Below are positions 15,733 through 24,592 of a DNA stretch of 64,000 nucleotides, one piece after another (within the stretch, counting starts at the first letter, position 1; the number at the start of each line of letters is the position of its first letter). Made by a program: the position numbers and the translations under genes. Origin of the DNA: Naasia lichenicola (GTDB taxonomy: Bacteria > Actinomycetota > Actinomycetes > Actinomycetales > Microbacteriaceae); the NCBI RefSeq assembly GCF_004801885.1, contig NZ_SSSM01000001.1, positions 434,001 to 498,000 of the forward strand, written 5' to 3'. Below the pieces are notes generated by a model. It did not search any database. It was not told where the DNA came from and saw nothing but the letters and a program-made list of their open reading frames with translations.

Positions 15733-17178
15733 TCAGGCGGTTCCGGTCGCCGGAGCCGCGGACGAATCGGCGGATGAGGTGCCGGTGCCGCTCGACGCGG
15801 TGCCCGGGCTGGATTCGACGGTGGGCAGAGCCGTCGGCTGCGCCCGGCGGATGCCGATGAACGAGGCCACCGCGCCCAGCGCCATCAGGGCGGCGGCCAC
15901 CAGCACGACACGATGGAAGCCGTCATAACCGAGTTGACCCCCCACGATGGTCCCCACGAAGGCGACCGCGATCAGGCCGGCGACGCGCGAGACAGCATTG
16001 TTGACCGCGGAGGCGATCCCCGAGTGAGCGGGCTCGATCGATCCGAGCACGGCGGCCGTCAGGGGCGAGACGGTGATCGACAGGCCGAGGCCGAAGAGCA
16101 GCATCCCCGGCAGGAGCTGGAGCCAGACATTGAACGGCTCCCGGACCGTGAGCATCACGAGGAATCCCGCCGTCGCGATCAGCGGGCCGACGGTCATGAA
16201 GATGCGCGACCCGTACCTGCCAGCCAGCGTGCCGATGGGGCCGGCGACGAACAGCGAGATCAGCGCGACCGGGAGCGAGATGAGGCCGGCCTGGATGGCG
16301 CTCAGGCCGATCACCTGCTGCACGAAGAGCGTGACCACCAGCGGACCGAGGGAGAGCGCCGAGTAGATGAAGGCCGTGGCGATGTTGCCGAAGGCGAAGT
16401 TGCGGACCGAGAACAGCTCGAGCGGCAGCATGGGATGAGCCGCCCTCCGCTCCCAGACGAGATACCCGGCGAAGCAGAGCAGGCCGACGATGAGAGGAAG
16501 GAACACCGCCGGGCTGTCCCAGCCGAGTCGGCCCTGCTCGATGAGGGCGAACACCGGTCCGCCGAGACCGAGCGCGACGAGCACTGCGCCGACGACATCG
16601 ATCCGGTTCGGCGCGGACGTCCGCGCCGGATCGTGCACGCGTCGAAGGAAGAAGAGCGTGACGAGGATCGGCACGACATTGATGGCGAAGATCCACCGCC
16701 ATCCGATGGTGTCCACGAGCACCCCGCCGAGGGTGGGTCCGGCGATGAAGGAGACGCCCGTCCAGGCGGTCCAGCGGCCGATCGCCTTCGCCTGCGCGAC
16801 CCCCGAGAAGGTGGAGGTGATCAGCGCGAGCGAGCTCGGCACCAACAGCGCGGCGGCGAAGCCCTGCACGCCGCGGGCGCCGATGAGGAATCCCGCCGTC
16901 GGCGCGATCGCGCAGGCGAGCGACGCTGCGCCGAAGCCGATGAGGCCGACGAACAGCACCCGCACCCGACCGAACGAGTCCGAGATGGCTCCCGCGAGCA
17001 GGATGAGCGATCCGAGGGTGAGCAGATAGGCGTCGAGCGTCCACTGCTGGGTGACCACACCGCCGCCGAGCTCGTCGGTTATCGCGGGCAGGGCGACGTT
17101 GACGATGGAGCCGTCGAGGAAGCTGACGAAGGAGGCGAGGATCGCGACCAGGAGGACCGCGCGCTGCCTGCTGTCCAC
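15733..17178 (-). CDS. MFS transporter, DHA2 (14-TM) drug exporter type
   Basis: This 481-residue protein has 13-14 membrane segments. DHA2 features include FVSFLDGSIVNVALPAITDE in segment 1, QQWTLDAYLLTLGSLILLAG in segment 2, then DSFGRVRVLFVGLIGFG (motif A loop) and RWIFAINVVP in the segment 5 region. The family exports hydrophobic cations and antibiotics by proton antiport. The tail is a Ser/Thr/Ala-rich stretch. GTG start at 17178 after GGGGAC. It lies directly upstream of, and in the same direction as, the dienelactone hydrolase (29 bp gap), so the two may be co-transcribed. Confidence 0.9.
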   Translation of the reverse strand: MDSRQRAVLLVAILASFVSFLDGSIVNVALPAITDELGGGVVTQQWTLDAYLLTLGSLILLAGAISDSFGRVRVLFVGLIGFGAASLACAIAPTAGFLIGARGVQGFAAALLVPSSLALITSTFSGVAQAKAIGRWTAWTGVSFIAGPTLGGVLVDTIGWRWIFAINVVPILVTLFFLRRVHDPARTSAPNRIDVVGAVLVALGLGGPVFALIEQGRLGWDSPAVFLPLIVGLLCFAGYLVWERRAAHPMLPLELFSVRNFAFGNIATAFIYSALSLGPLVVTLFVQQVIGLSAIQAGLISLPVALISLFVAGPIGTLAGRYGSRIFMTVGPLIATAGFLVMLTVREPFNVWLQLLPGMLLFGLGLSITVSPLTAAVLGSIEPAHSGIASAVNNAVSRVAGLIAVAFVGTIVGGQLGYDGFHRVVLVAAALMALGAVASFIGIRRAQPTALPTVESSPGTASSGTGTSSADSSAAPATGTA

Positions 17179-17239
17179 GCGTCCCCGATCCGATCCGTTC
17201 GCCTGTGCTCACACTATCCGTGAGCAGCGGGGCCGGAGG

Positions 17240-17458
17240 TCAGGAGACCGATGGCTCGGGGCTGGCGGAGTACTCGGACCATGCGCGCTCATACCGTGTG
17301 CGGTTCTCCTCGATGGACGTCTCGAAGTATCCGTCGAAGATCGGCTTGCCGCCCGAATCGGGGAAGTCGTCGAACTCGCCGACCTCCGTGGCGAACGCGC
17401 CGATCTCGTCTCCGCGGTCGGTCTGGTCCTTCAGCCCGTCGGGGAATGTCTGGGTCAT
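17240..17458 (-). CDS. Small hypothetical protein, 72 aa
   Basis: This soluble acidic 72-residue product (MTQTFPDGLKDQTDRGDE...) contains FDGYFETSIEENRTRYERAW. AAAGGAC lies 6 bp before the ATG. It has no known domain and is probably helical at its C-terminus. It is upstream of the MFS gene on the same strand (61-bp gap). Confidence 0.7.
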   Translation of the reverse strand: MTQTFPDGLKDQTDRGDEIGAFATEVGEFDDFPDSGGKPIFDGYFETSIEENRTRYERAWSEYSASPEPSVS

Positions 17459-17680
17459 GTTCGTCCTTTCGGCTTGTCACGAGCACCTGAGTGGAGCCCG
17501 TGACAAGCCAATCCCCGCTCGGGGTCGGAGGCAACCCGGATCAGGGGATCGCACTCATCTCCCAGGCACCGCCCAGCTGGTTCCGCTGGGAGCCGGACCC
17601 ACCCCCAGATGTGGGGAGCGGGCACGAAGGCGGTCGCGGTGCGGGACATGCGCGCCCCGGCGACCCGGTAGACATGGGGC

Positions 17681-18505
17681 ATGACGAGTGATGCCCTCTC
17701 GGCCGGAGTCTCGACCGTCGTCAGCAGATGGGCCGTCGCGCCGGCGACCGGCGTCGCGATCTCTGCAGTCCTGTTGTTCGCGGTCCACCTGCCGGTGCAA
17801 GGTCACCTGCTGCTCGTCGCCAGCGTCGCCGCGGCGTGGCCCGTCGGCCGTGAGTTCTTCAAGGATCTGCTGCTCGTCGGCGTCGGCCTGACGATCGCGG
17901 CGCTCATCACCCTGAAGGCGGATCTCAGCTGGTCGAACATGCTCTCCACCGGGGCGGTGCTCGCGCTCGCGGTGCTCGCGCCGTTCCTCGTCGACCGCAA
18001 GCTCTATCGGAATGAGACCATCCGCTTCCCGGTCCGCACCGGACGCCCCTGGTCGAGGATCGAGCGCATCTACCTCGGCGTGGCCCTGTTCCTCGCCTGG
18101 CTCATCCTGCCGTTCTACTTCCTGAATTCGGGGGTGTGGCAGAACTGGCCGGCCGCCGACTCACCCGAGGTGCTGGGCAAGCTGCTCATCGGAGTGATCG
18201 TCGTCGGGATCTGGGACGAGCTGTTCTTCGTCGCAACGATCTTCACCCTGCTGCGTCGTCATCTGCCCATGTGGCAGGCCAACCTGCTGCAGGCGGTGAT
18301 CTTCATCTCGGTGCTCTGGGAGCTCGGCTACCGCGGCTGGGGCCCGCTCATCACCATCCCGTTCGCGATGCTCCAGGCCTGGATCTTCACCAAGACCAAG
18401 TCGCTCAGCTACGTGGTGAGTGTCCACCTGCTGTTCGACCTCGTGGTCTATCTGGTGCTGGTGCACGCCCACAATCCGGACTGGCTGCGCATCTTCCTCT
18501 ACTGA
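17681..18505 (+). CDS. CPBP-like intramembrane protein, degenerate active site
   Basis: This 274-residue protein has about eight membrane segments and the layout of the CPBP (Abi, CAAX prenyl protease 2-like) family. Motif 1 (EExxxR) appears as GIWDELFFVATIF near residue 177, with D in place of the first Glu and no Arg. A later His is kept in VVSVHLLFDLVVYL. Because the first motif is altered, protease activity is uncertain; some CPBP members are thought to act in non-proteolytic roles. It ends 8 bp from the convergent TM0106-type gene. Confidence 0.75.
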   Translation: MTSDALSAGVSTVVSRWAVAPATGVAISAVLLFAVHLPVQGHLLLVASVAAAWPVGREFFKDLLLVGVGLTIAALITLKADLSWSNMLSTGAVLALAVLAPFLVDRKLYRNETIRFPVRTGRPWSRIERIYLGVALFLAWLILPFYFLNSGVWQNWPAADSPEVLGKLLIGVIVVGIWDELFFVATIFTLLRRHLPMWQANLLQAVIFISVLWELGYRGWGPLITIPFAMLQAWIFTKTKSLSYVVSVHLLFDLVVYLVLVHAHNPDWLRIFLY

Positions 18506-18513
18506 GCCGCCAT

Positions 18514-21500
18514 CTATCGGGTCGCGCCTGCCATGGCGCTCCCGACGAGGTCGACGTCCTCAGGGTCGGCGTCTTCAGGGTCCATGCGCTCGGCGGTGAG
18601 GCGCAGGAAGCCGCTGAGCTCGGACAGGCCCTCGGCGGTGTGCGGGAGGTACTCGCGCAGCGCGGGGGAGTGCACCAGGTAGGCCGCCCACTTCGCCCGG
18701 GAGATGCCGACGTTGAGTCGGTTCGGCATCAGCAGGAAATCGATCCCTCGCGGCACATCGTCGGCGGAGGATGCCGTGAGCGACACGATCGCCACGGCCG
18801 CCTCCCGTCCCTGGAACTTGTCCACGGTGCCGACCGTCGTCCCCTCGAGCCCCGCCTGATCGAGACGCTCACGGATCTTCGCGACCTGCGCGTTGTACGG
18901 GGCGACGACGATGATGTCCGACGCCGTCAGCGGCGAATCGACGCGGTCCTGCGACGGATCGGTCCACGCCCGCCCGAGGAGCGACTGCGCGATGGCGACG
19001 CAGCGGTCCGCCTCTTCGGGGGATTCGGTGGCGTTGCCCGTGGTCTCCACGGGCACCGCGTGCAGTCCCGGGCGAATGCCGTCGAGCCGCCGGTCGGTGG
19101 TCTCGGGGAGCTTCGAGCGCAGCGCGCCCTCGTACGACAGGTCGGAGACGGACCGGCACAGCTCGGGGTGCATCCGCCACGACTCCGCAAGGAAGTAGCC
19201 GAACTCCCGCGGCAGGACGTCGTGCCCGTCGGCGAGCCAGCCGAGCGCCGAGGTGTCGATCGGCTCGGGGTGCAGTCCCTGGCTGACCTGCGGCAGCTGC
19301 TGCGGATCGCCGAGCAGCAGGAGGTTGCGCGCGCTGACGCCCACAGCGATGGTGTTGGCGAGCGAGAACTGCCCCGCCTCGTCGATGACGAGGAGATCGA
19401 GCTCGCGACGCTGCACCCGCTTCGTGTTCGCGAAGTCCCAGGCGGTGCCGCCGATCACGCAGCCGCTGGCGGCGTGCGCCGCGAGGAACGCCGCGTGTCC
19501 GTCGGAACCCAGCGTCGTCCAGCCCGGGCCATCCGACGATGTGGGCGGCGAGTCCTTGGATGGCTTCTTGCCGACGAGTGCGGGGTCGATTCCGGTGGCG
19601 AGCGTGGCCGCGAGGACGTTCTCGACGACGGAGTGCGACTGCGCGACCACCCCGATCCGCCAGCCGTGCTCGACGACCAGGCGCGCGATCACCTGGGCGG
19701 CGACATAGGTCTTGCCGGATCCAGGGGGCCCCTGGACCGCGAGGTAGGAGTTGTCGAGGCTCAGCGCGCTGGCGACGATGGCATCGGCCGGCGGCACGAG
19801 CGGCCCGGTCTCGGCCAGCGCGCTGAACCGCGGCTTCAGGCGCGGGGGAGTGCGACGGAGGATGTCGAAGGTGGCATTCGCGGCATAGCCGGGGAGCGCG
19901 GCGCGCACCTGCTCACCCCACTCGAGGATGGCCGCGGCCTGCGCCCGAGGCGGCGGCGGCGAGGCGGGGGTGATGGCCATGGGCAGCTGCTGCCAGGTCT
20001 CGGTGCCCTTCTTGAGCTCGTCGATCACCACCTCGAACTCGCCATCGACCGACTCGACGGAGACGACGGAGGTCGACGGGTGATCGGGGCGGCGACCGGC
20101 GGGCAGCTCGTCCGCCCAGCTGGGGGCGGGTCGGTCGTACATCAGGAACGGGCGGTCGCCGGGCTCGAGCCTGCTGCCGGCCGCGAGCGCACCCCGCAGC
20201 CTGAGCCGGCGTCGCTCCTGCCGACCGGGCTCCTTGAACCATTCCCCGGTCACGCTCGACGTGTCGGAGTCGACGAGCAGGACGCCCCGCTGCTCCGCCC
20301 AGTCCTGAGGCTCGTCGAGCTGCCGGGCGAAGTGCTCCCACCAGTACGCCTTCTCCTCACGGCGGTGATACTCGATCGCGGCCGCCGCAAGGGCCAGCGC
20401 CTGCTCGTCCGGGGTGCGCCGCAGCGCGTCGACCGGGACCGACTCGAGCAGTGCGGCGTGCAGCGGCGTCTCGGCCAGCAGGGCGGGCGCGGCGGAGGCG
20501 ATCGCCAGCTCGGCAAGGGCGCGGGACTCGGTGTCGATGGCCACGTGGTTCTCGCCGGCGCGGGCCAGCAGCCAGTCGCGCAGCCCGAGCGTGCTCGCGC
20601 AGTCGTATTCGTTGTAGTCGGCGATGGCCGCCAGCAGTCGATCTGCCTCGGCGAGATCCCCGCGCTCACGGGCGCGGGTGTATTCGACGTACTGCTCGAT
20701 CGAGGCACCTGCGTCCTTGACCTCGCTCTCGCGCAGGCGGCTGCCCATGTAGAGCGGCTCGAGCTTCTTCAAGCTGTAGGAGGCCTTGGAGATGCGGATG
20801 CTCCGCTTGACGACCGGGTACAGGTCGACGAGCACATCGGCGGCGAGGAGGGCGTCGAGCTGCGCCTCGCCCACGCCGTGGCGGGCCGTCAGCTGCTGGA
20901 GGTGGGTGCGCTCGTAGCTGGCGTAGTGGTAGATGTGCAGATTCGGGTGGCGGCGCCGCCGCTCGGTGACGTAGTCGAGGAACGCCGTGAGCGCGGCCTT
21001 CTCCTCGTCGCGGTCGTGCGCCCAGAACGGCCGGAAATTCTCGACCCGTCCCGTGCGCTCGGCGCCATCATGGGCGGGGGCATCGTGGTCGACGACGCCG
21101 AACAGGTACTCGAGACCCCAGTCGCGGCCAGCCGCGTCGGACCACAGCGGGTCGCCCTCGAAGTCGAAGAAGATGTCGCCGGCATCGGGAGCGGGCAGGG
21201 CGCGCAGGGGAAGCGGGTTGTAGACCTCGTAGAGCACCGTGCCACCCGGCGCGGATTCGCCGCGGACCTGGAGCGCCGCCTGCGCACGCAGCGCCGCGAG
21301 CGGTCCAGAGCCGATGCCGTGCACGGCTCCCGTGCTGGACGCCAGCTCGTCGATGGTCGTGACCTGGACATCCGCCAGTCGAGCGCGCTGCGATGAGCGT
21401 GCGCCGGCCACCAAAAGCACGTCGCGGCGGGCATCGATCTCGACCTGGCAGGTCGCGCAGCGGCCGCAGGCCACGTAGCGGGAGTCTCCCCACTCCACGG

Positions 21501-22377
21501 CGGCGCCGGCGGCGAGACGATCGTCGAGCATCTCCTGCAATCGGGCTCGGCGGTGCTCGAAGGCGGGGAGCACGTCGGTGAGCCGATGGTCGGTGACGAC
21601 GCCGTTGCCCAGCAGGAGGTGCACGACGGGGGAGACTCGGATCCCGAGCCGCTCGAGCTGCACAGCGTAGGCGGCGAGCTGCATGAGGGCTGTCACCTTG
21701 GCGCGGCGGGCCAGCTTGGTGTCCCACACCTCGTAGACGAATCCGGTGTTCGCGTGGGATGCGTCTTCCTCCGAGGCATCCGCGCCGGCACCCTCACCGG
21801 CACCGGCACCACCGGTCCGGATCAGGAAGTCGGCGAAGCCGACGAAGCGGCCGTCGAAGAAGGTGGCCTGGAACACGACGTCGGCTCCGTCGCGGAGCGC
21901 GTCCTGGGTGGCGGTGACGGCCGCCGCGAGCTGGGCGGCATCCCGCAGGTCGGGCCGATCGATCTCAGCGACCCCGCCAGGGGAGCCGGGCGTGTGCGCC
22001 CCGTGCAGCTCGAGAAGCCGGGCCAGCTCGCGCGCCTCGTGGGCGTCGCCGAGCCGGCCGGCGCGCGCGAGCATGGAGTCCTCCGGCTCCTCGACCGCCG
22101 GCACGCGACCGAGCTTGGCGTCGAGCGCACGCAGCAGCGCCCACTCGCACTTCGCGGCATTCGTGAGATCGGTGGCGCTGTAGATGACGGTGTCGATCCC
22201 GTCGTCCGCCCTGCTCAGATACATCGGCGATGCCCCCTCGTTCTCGGCGTCTGCTCGTTCGAGAAACTCCGCCTTCGAGAGACTCCGCCGCCGTGCCTCG
22301 ACCATACGGGCAACCTCCGACAGTGCGGCGGGTCCGAACTGCACCCGTGACCCGTGGTCGGCGGATGCCTTCGACAT
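18514..22377 (-). CDS. TM0106-type RecB-like nuclease fused to SF1 helicase
   Basis: This 1287-residue protein has three parts. Residues 1-310 form a RecB/Cas4-like nuclease with the pattern GFADF (about 179), DTKLAR (about 217), QLAAYA (about 230), and four Cys positioned as for an Fe-S cluster: one near residue 73 (NAAKCEW) and CGRCATC at about 300. Next comes an RNase H-like region starting IFFDFEGDPLW (about 402) with YHYASYERTHLQQL. Last is an SF1 helicase: Walker A GPPGSGKTYVA (about 880), LLVIDEAGQF (about 994), LGDPQQLPQV, and VGTVDKFQGREAAVAIV near the end. The layout predicts a DNA end-processing enzyme that unwinds and cuts. The physiological role of the family is not established. 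Confidence 0.88.
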   Translation of the reverse strand: MSKASADHGSRVQFGPAALSEVARMVEARRRSLSKAEFLERADAENEGASPMYLSRADDGIDTVIYSATDLTNAAKCEWALLRALDAKLGRVPAVEEPEDSMLARAGRLGDAHEARELARLLELHGAHTPGSPGGVAEIDRPDLRDAAQLAAAVTATQDALRDGADVVFQATFFDGRFVGFADFLIRTGGAGAGEGAGADASEEDASHANTGFVYEVWDTKLARRAKVTALMQLAAYAVQLERLGIRVSPVVHLLLGNGVVTDHRLTDVLPAFEHRRARLQEMLDDRLAAGAAVEWGDSRYVACGRCATCQVEIDARRDVLLVAGARSSQRARLADVQVTTIDELASSTGAVHGIGSGPLAALRAQAALQVRGESAPGGTVLYEVYNPLPLRALPAPDAGDIFFDFEGDPLWSDAAGRDWGLEYLFGVVDHDAPAHDGAERTGRVENFRPFWAHDRDEEKAALTAFLDYVTERRRRHPNLHIYHYASYERTHLQQLTARHGVGEAQLDALLAADVLVDLYPVVKRSIRISKASYSLKKLEPLYMGSRLRESEVKDAGASIEQYVEYTRARERGDLAEADRLLAAIADYNEYDCASTLGLRDWLLARAGENHVAIDTESRALAELAIASAAPALLAETPLHAALLESVPVDALRRTPDEQALALAAAAIEYHRREEKAYWWEHFARQLDEPQDWAEQRGVLLVDSDTSSVTGEWFKEPGRQERRRLRLRGALAAGSRLEPGDRPFLMYDRPAPSWADELPAGRRPDHPSTSVVSVESVDGEFEVVIDELKKGTETWQQLPMAITPASPPPPRAQAAAILEWGEQVRAALPGYAANATFDILRRTPPRLKPRFSALAETGPLVPPADAIVASALSLDNSYLAVQGPPGSGKTYVAAQVIARLVVEHGWRIGVVAQSHSVVENVLAATLATGIDPALVGKKPSKDSPPTSSDGPGWTTLGSDGHAAFLAAHAASGCVIGGTAWDFANTKRVQRRELDLLVIDEAGQFSLANTIAVGVSARNLLLLGDPQQLPQVSQGLHPEPIDTSALGWLADGHDVLPREFGYFLAESWRMHPELCRSVSDLSYEGALRSKLPETTDRRLDGIRPGLHAVPVETTGNATESPEEADRCVAIAQSLLGRAWTDPSQDRVDSPLTASDIIVVAPYNAQVAKIRERLDQAGLEGTTVGTVDKFQGREAAVAIVSLTASSADDVPRGIDFLLMPNRLNVGISRAKWAAYLVHSPALREYLPHTAEGLSELSGFLRLTAERMDPEDADPEDVDLVGSAMAGATR

Positions 22378-22484
22378 CGAGGGGAATGCAGGGCCTCACT
22401 CCCTGTTGTCCCCTAGAGCGGCCACATCGGGGGACCGCGCGGCATCGTCTCACCCGGACGCCCGAACGATGAGGAGAACCCCAC

Positions 22485-23432
22485 ATGAGCAGCTCAACGC
22501 CCACGACCAGGATCGGCGACTCCGACCTCGCCGTCTTCCCGCTCTCCCTCGGCGGCAACGTCTTCGGGTGGACCGCGGACGAGCAGACCTCGTTCGACAT
22601 CCTCGACGGCTTCGTGGCAGGGGGCGGCAACTTCGTCGACACCGCCGACGGCTACTCGGCCTGGGTTCCCGGCAACACGGGTGGGGACAGCGAGCGGATC
22701 ATCGGCCGCTGGACCGCCTCCCGCGGCAACCGCGACGACGTCGTCATCGCCACCAAGGTCAGCCAGCACCCCGACTACAAGGGGCTCGCGCCCGACAACA
22801 TCCGTGCGGCCGCGGACGCCTCGCTCGAGCGTCTGCAGACCGACCGGATCGACCTCTACTACGCCCACTTCGACGACGAGACGGTGCCGCTCGCCGACAC
22901 GGTCGGCGCGCTCTCCGCGCTGGTCGACGCCGGCAAGGTTCGCTACATCGCGATCTCGAACTACAGCCCCGAGCGGATCGACGAGTGGTTCGCGGTCACC
23001 GAGGCGAACGGCCTGCACCGGGCGGTCGCCCTGCAGCCGCAGTACAACCTGGTCGAGCGCGACTTCGAGTCGGGCCTGCGCGAGCGCGCGGAGCGATATG
23101 GACTCGGCGTCGTGCCGTACTTCGCCCTGGCCAGCGGCTTCCTCACGGGCAAGTACCGCGAGGGTGTCTCCGTCGACAGCGTGCGTGCCGGATCGGCCGC
23201 CAAGTATCTCGACGCCCGCGGCACCGCAGTGCTCGCCGCGCTCGATGATGTCTCCGCCGCGCACGGCGCGAGCGTCACCAGCACCGCGCTCGCCTGGCTG
23301 CGTCAGCAGCCCACCGTGGTCGCGCCGATCGCCAGCGCTCGCACCGTCGACCAGCTGCCCGACCTGCTCGCCTCCGCCACGCTCGAGCTGAGCGCCGACG
23401 AGCTGGCCGCCCTCGACGCCGCCTCGCAGTAG
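22485..23432 (+). CDS. Aldo/keto reductase
   Basis: This 315-residue (beta/alpha)8 reductase has NFVDTADGYSAWVPG carrying the catalytic Asp and Tyr, VIATKVSQHPDY with the Lys, DRIDLYYAHFDDETVPLADT, YIAISNYSPERIDEW, LQPQYNLVERDFE and the NADPH-binding IASARTVDQL. It belongs to the group near YajO/YccK and would reduce aldehydes or ketones with NADPH. The substrate is unknown. GAGGAG lies upstream of the ATG. It diverges from the TM0106-type gene with 107 bp between starts. Confidence 0.9.
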   Translation: MSSSTPTTRIGDSDLAVFPLSLGGNVFGWTADEQTSFDILDGFVAGGGNFVDTADGYSAWVPGNTGGDSERIIGRWTASRGNRDDVVIATKVSQHPDYKGLAPDNIRAAADASLERLQTDRIDLYYAHFDDETVPLADTVGALSALVDAGKVRYIAISNYSPERIDEWFAVTEANGLHRAVALQPQYNLVERDFESGLRERAERYGLGVVPYFALASGFLTGKYREGVSVDSVRAGSAAKYLDARGTAVLAALDDVSAAHGASVTSTALAWLRQQPTVVAPIASARTVDQLPDLLASATLELSADELAALDAASQ

Positions 23433-23587
23433 CCCTCGGGTCGCGTTTCCGAGACCGCGCCCGAGGTCGTACCGCCTCGGGCGCGGGCACCGCTGACGCC
23501 GCTCGAGGACGTCCTCATCCTGTCCGACGCACTGGGTACGCTGGCGGCAGGGTCGCGACGGCGCGATCGATCAGCGAAAGGCGCGTC

Positions 23588-24067
23588 ATGGTCTCGATCA
23601 GTCCGTTCCTCTGGTTCGACGACGAGGCGGAAGAGGCGGCGACGTTCTACGTCTCGCTCTTCCCCAACTCGACCCTCGGCGACATCTCCCGGGCGCCCTC
23701 CGGAGTCCCGGATGTGCGACCCGGCGCCGCGTTCCTGGTCTCCTTCACCCTCGATGGGATCCCGGTCCAGGCGCTCAATGCCGGCCCGCAGTTCCCCCAC
23801 ACGGAGGCGTTCTCCTTCTTCGTCGAGGTCGACAGCCAGGAGGAGATCGACCGCTACTGGGACGCGCTGATCGAAAACGGCGGACAGCCGAGCCAGTGCG
23901 GCTGGCTGAAGGACCGCTGGGGCCTGTCCTGGCAGATCGTGCCGCGGCAGCTGGGACAGCTGCAGTCGAGCCCCGATCGCGCCAGGGCGAACGCGGCGAT
24001 GCAGGCGATGTTCGGCATGCAGAGGCTCGTCATCGCCGACCTTCAGGCGGCGTTCGACGCAGCCTGA
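23588..24067 (+). CDS. PhnB-like VOC family protein
   Basis: This 159-residue VOC protein has the PhnB/3-demethylubiquinone methyltransferase-like (PF06983) pattern: SPFLWFDDEAEEAATFYVSL, FPNSTLGDISR, FTLDGIPVQALNAGPQFPHT, and QPSQCGWLKDRWGLSWQIVP. GWLKDRWGLSWQ is the standard C-terminal signature. Despite the family's name these proteins are usually not methyltransferases. The gene ends inside a 15-bp tandem repeat that supplies its stop codon. Confidence 0.88.
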   Translation: MVSISPFLWFDDEAEEAATFYVSLFPNSTLGDISRAPSGVPDVRPGAAFLVSFTLDGIPVQALNAGPQFPHTEAFSFFVEVDSQEEIDRYWDALIENGGQPSQCGWLKDRWGLSWQIVPRQLGQLQSSPDRARANAAMQAMFGMQRLVIADLQAAFDAA

Positions 24068-24115
24068 ACCGACGCAGCCAGACCCGACGCAGCCTGACCC
24101 GACGCAGGCCGATCC
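24056..24115. repeat. 15-bp tandem repeat, four units
   Basis: The units GACGCAGCCTGAACC, GACGCAGCCAGACCC, GACGCAGCCTGACCC and GACGCAGGCCGATCC are contiguous. The first unit overlaps the end and stop codon (TGA at 24065) of the PhnB-like gene; the rest fill the gap to the convergent VOC pseudogene. Confidence 0.85.
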
Positions 24116-24146
24116 GACGGCTCATGGGCCGCGCGTGCGGCTCGAG

Positions 24147-24488
24147 TCAGCTGTTCGGGGTCCAGACCGCGAAGCGTCGACCGGCGGGATCCAGCAGGTG
24201 GGCGAACCGGATCTGGCCGTTGTCGATGAGCGGAATCGCTACGGTCGCGCCCAACTCGACCGCCTTCGCCACCGCCTCCGCCACATCGGCGACGTGCACG
24301 TAGAAGATCGCCCAGCTCGGCGAGCCCATCTCGCTGGTGTCCCACAGCCCGCCCGCCTGACCGTTGATGGCGGAATACGAGCCGGCCGTGCCATCGCCGA
24401 ACTTTCAGTCGAACAGGCCGCCGTAGAACGCCTTCGCGCTCTCCGGATCCGGACCGCCGATCTCGAAGTAGTCCACCTCGTTCGCCAT
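24147..24488 (-). pseudogene. VOC family protein with an in-frame TGA at codon 28
   Basis: The minus frame starts MANEVDYFEIGGPDPESAKA at 24488, reads FYGGLFD and then hits TGA (24405-24407). It continues in the same frame with KFGDGTAGSYSAINGQAG, SPSWAIFYVHVADVAEAV and ends RFAVWTPNS. The whole frame gives about 113 residues, the normal size of COG3324-type VOC proteins. In that family FYGGLFDW/GW is followed by a conserved Trp at the stop position, so one base change TGG to TGA explains the break. Everything else is intact, which suggests a recent mutation or a sequencing error. Confidence 0.85.
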
Positions 24489-24592
24489 CGAAGCTCCATC
24501 CGTTTGCGCCGAGTCTCGTCTTGGCGGGCGTCCGGCGCAAGAGTCCGCGGGACTCGGGGAATATCCGCCCGCTCCGGACTGCTGAAGCCAGG

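Noticed and set aside
18136-21396. Long plus-strand frame opposite the TM0106-type gene
   Set aside because: Shadow of the minus-strand nuclease/helicase. No ribosome site or motifs.
24405-24407. TGA as a selenocysteine codon in the VOC gene
   Set aside because: The family has Trp there, not Cys, and no selenocysteine insertion hairpin follows the codon. A nonsense change is simpler.
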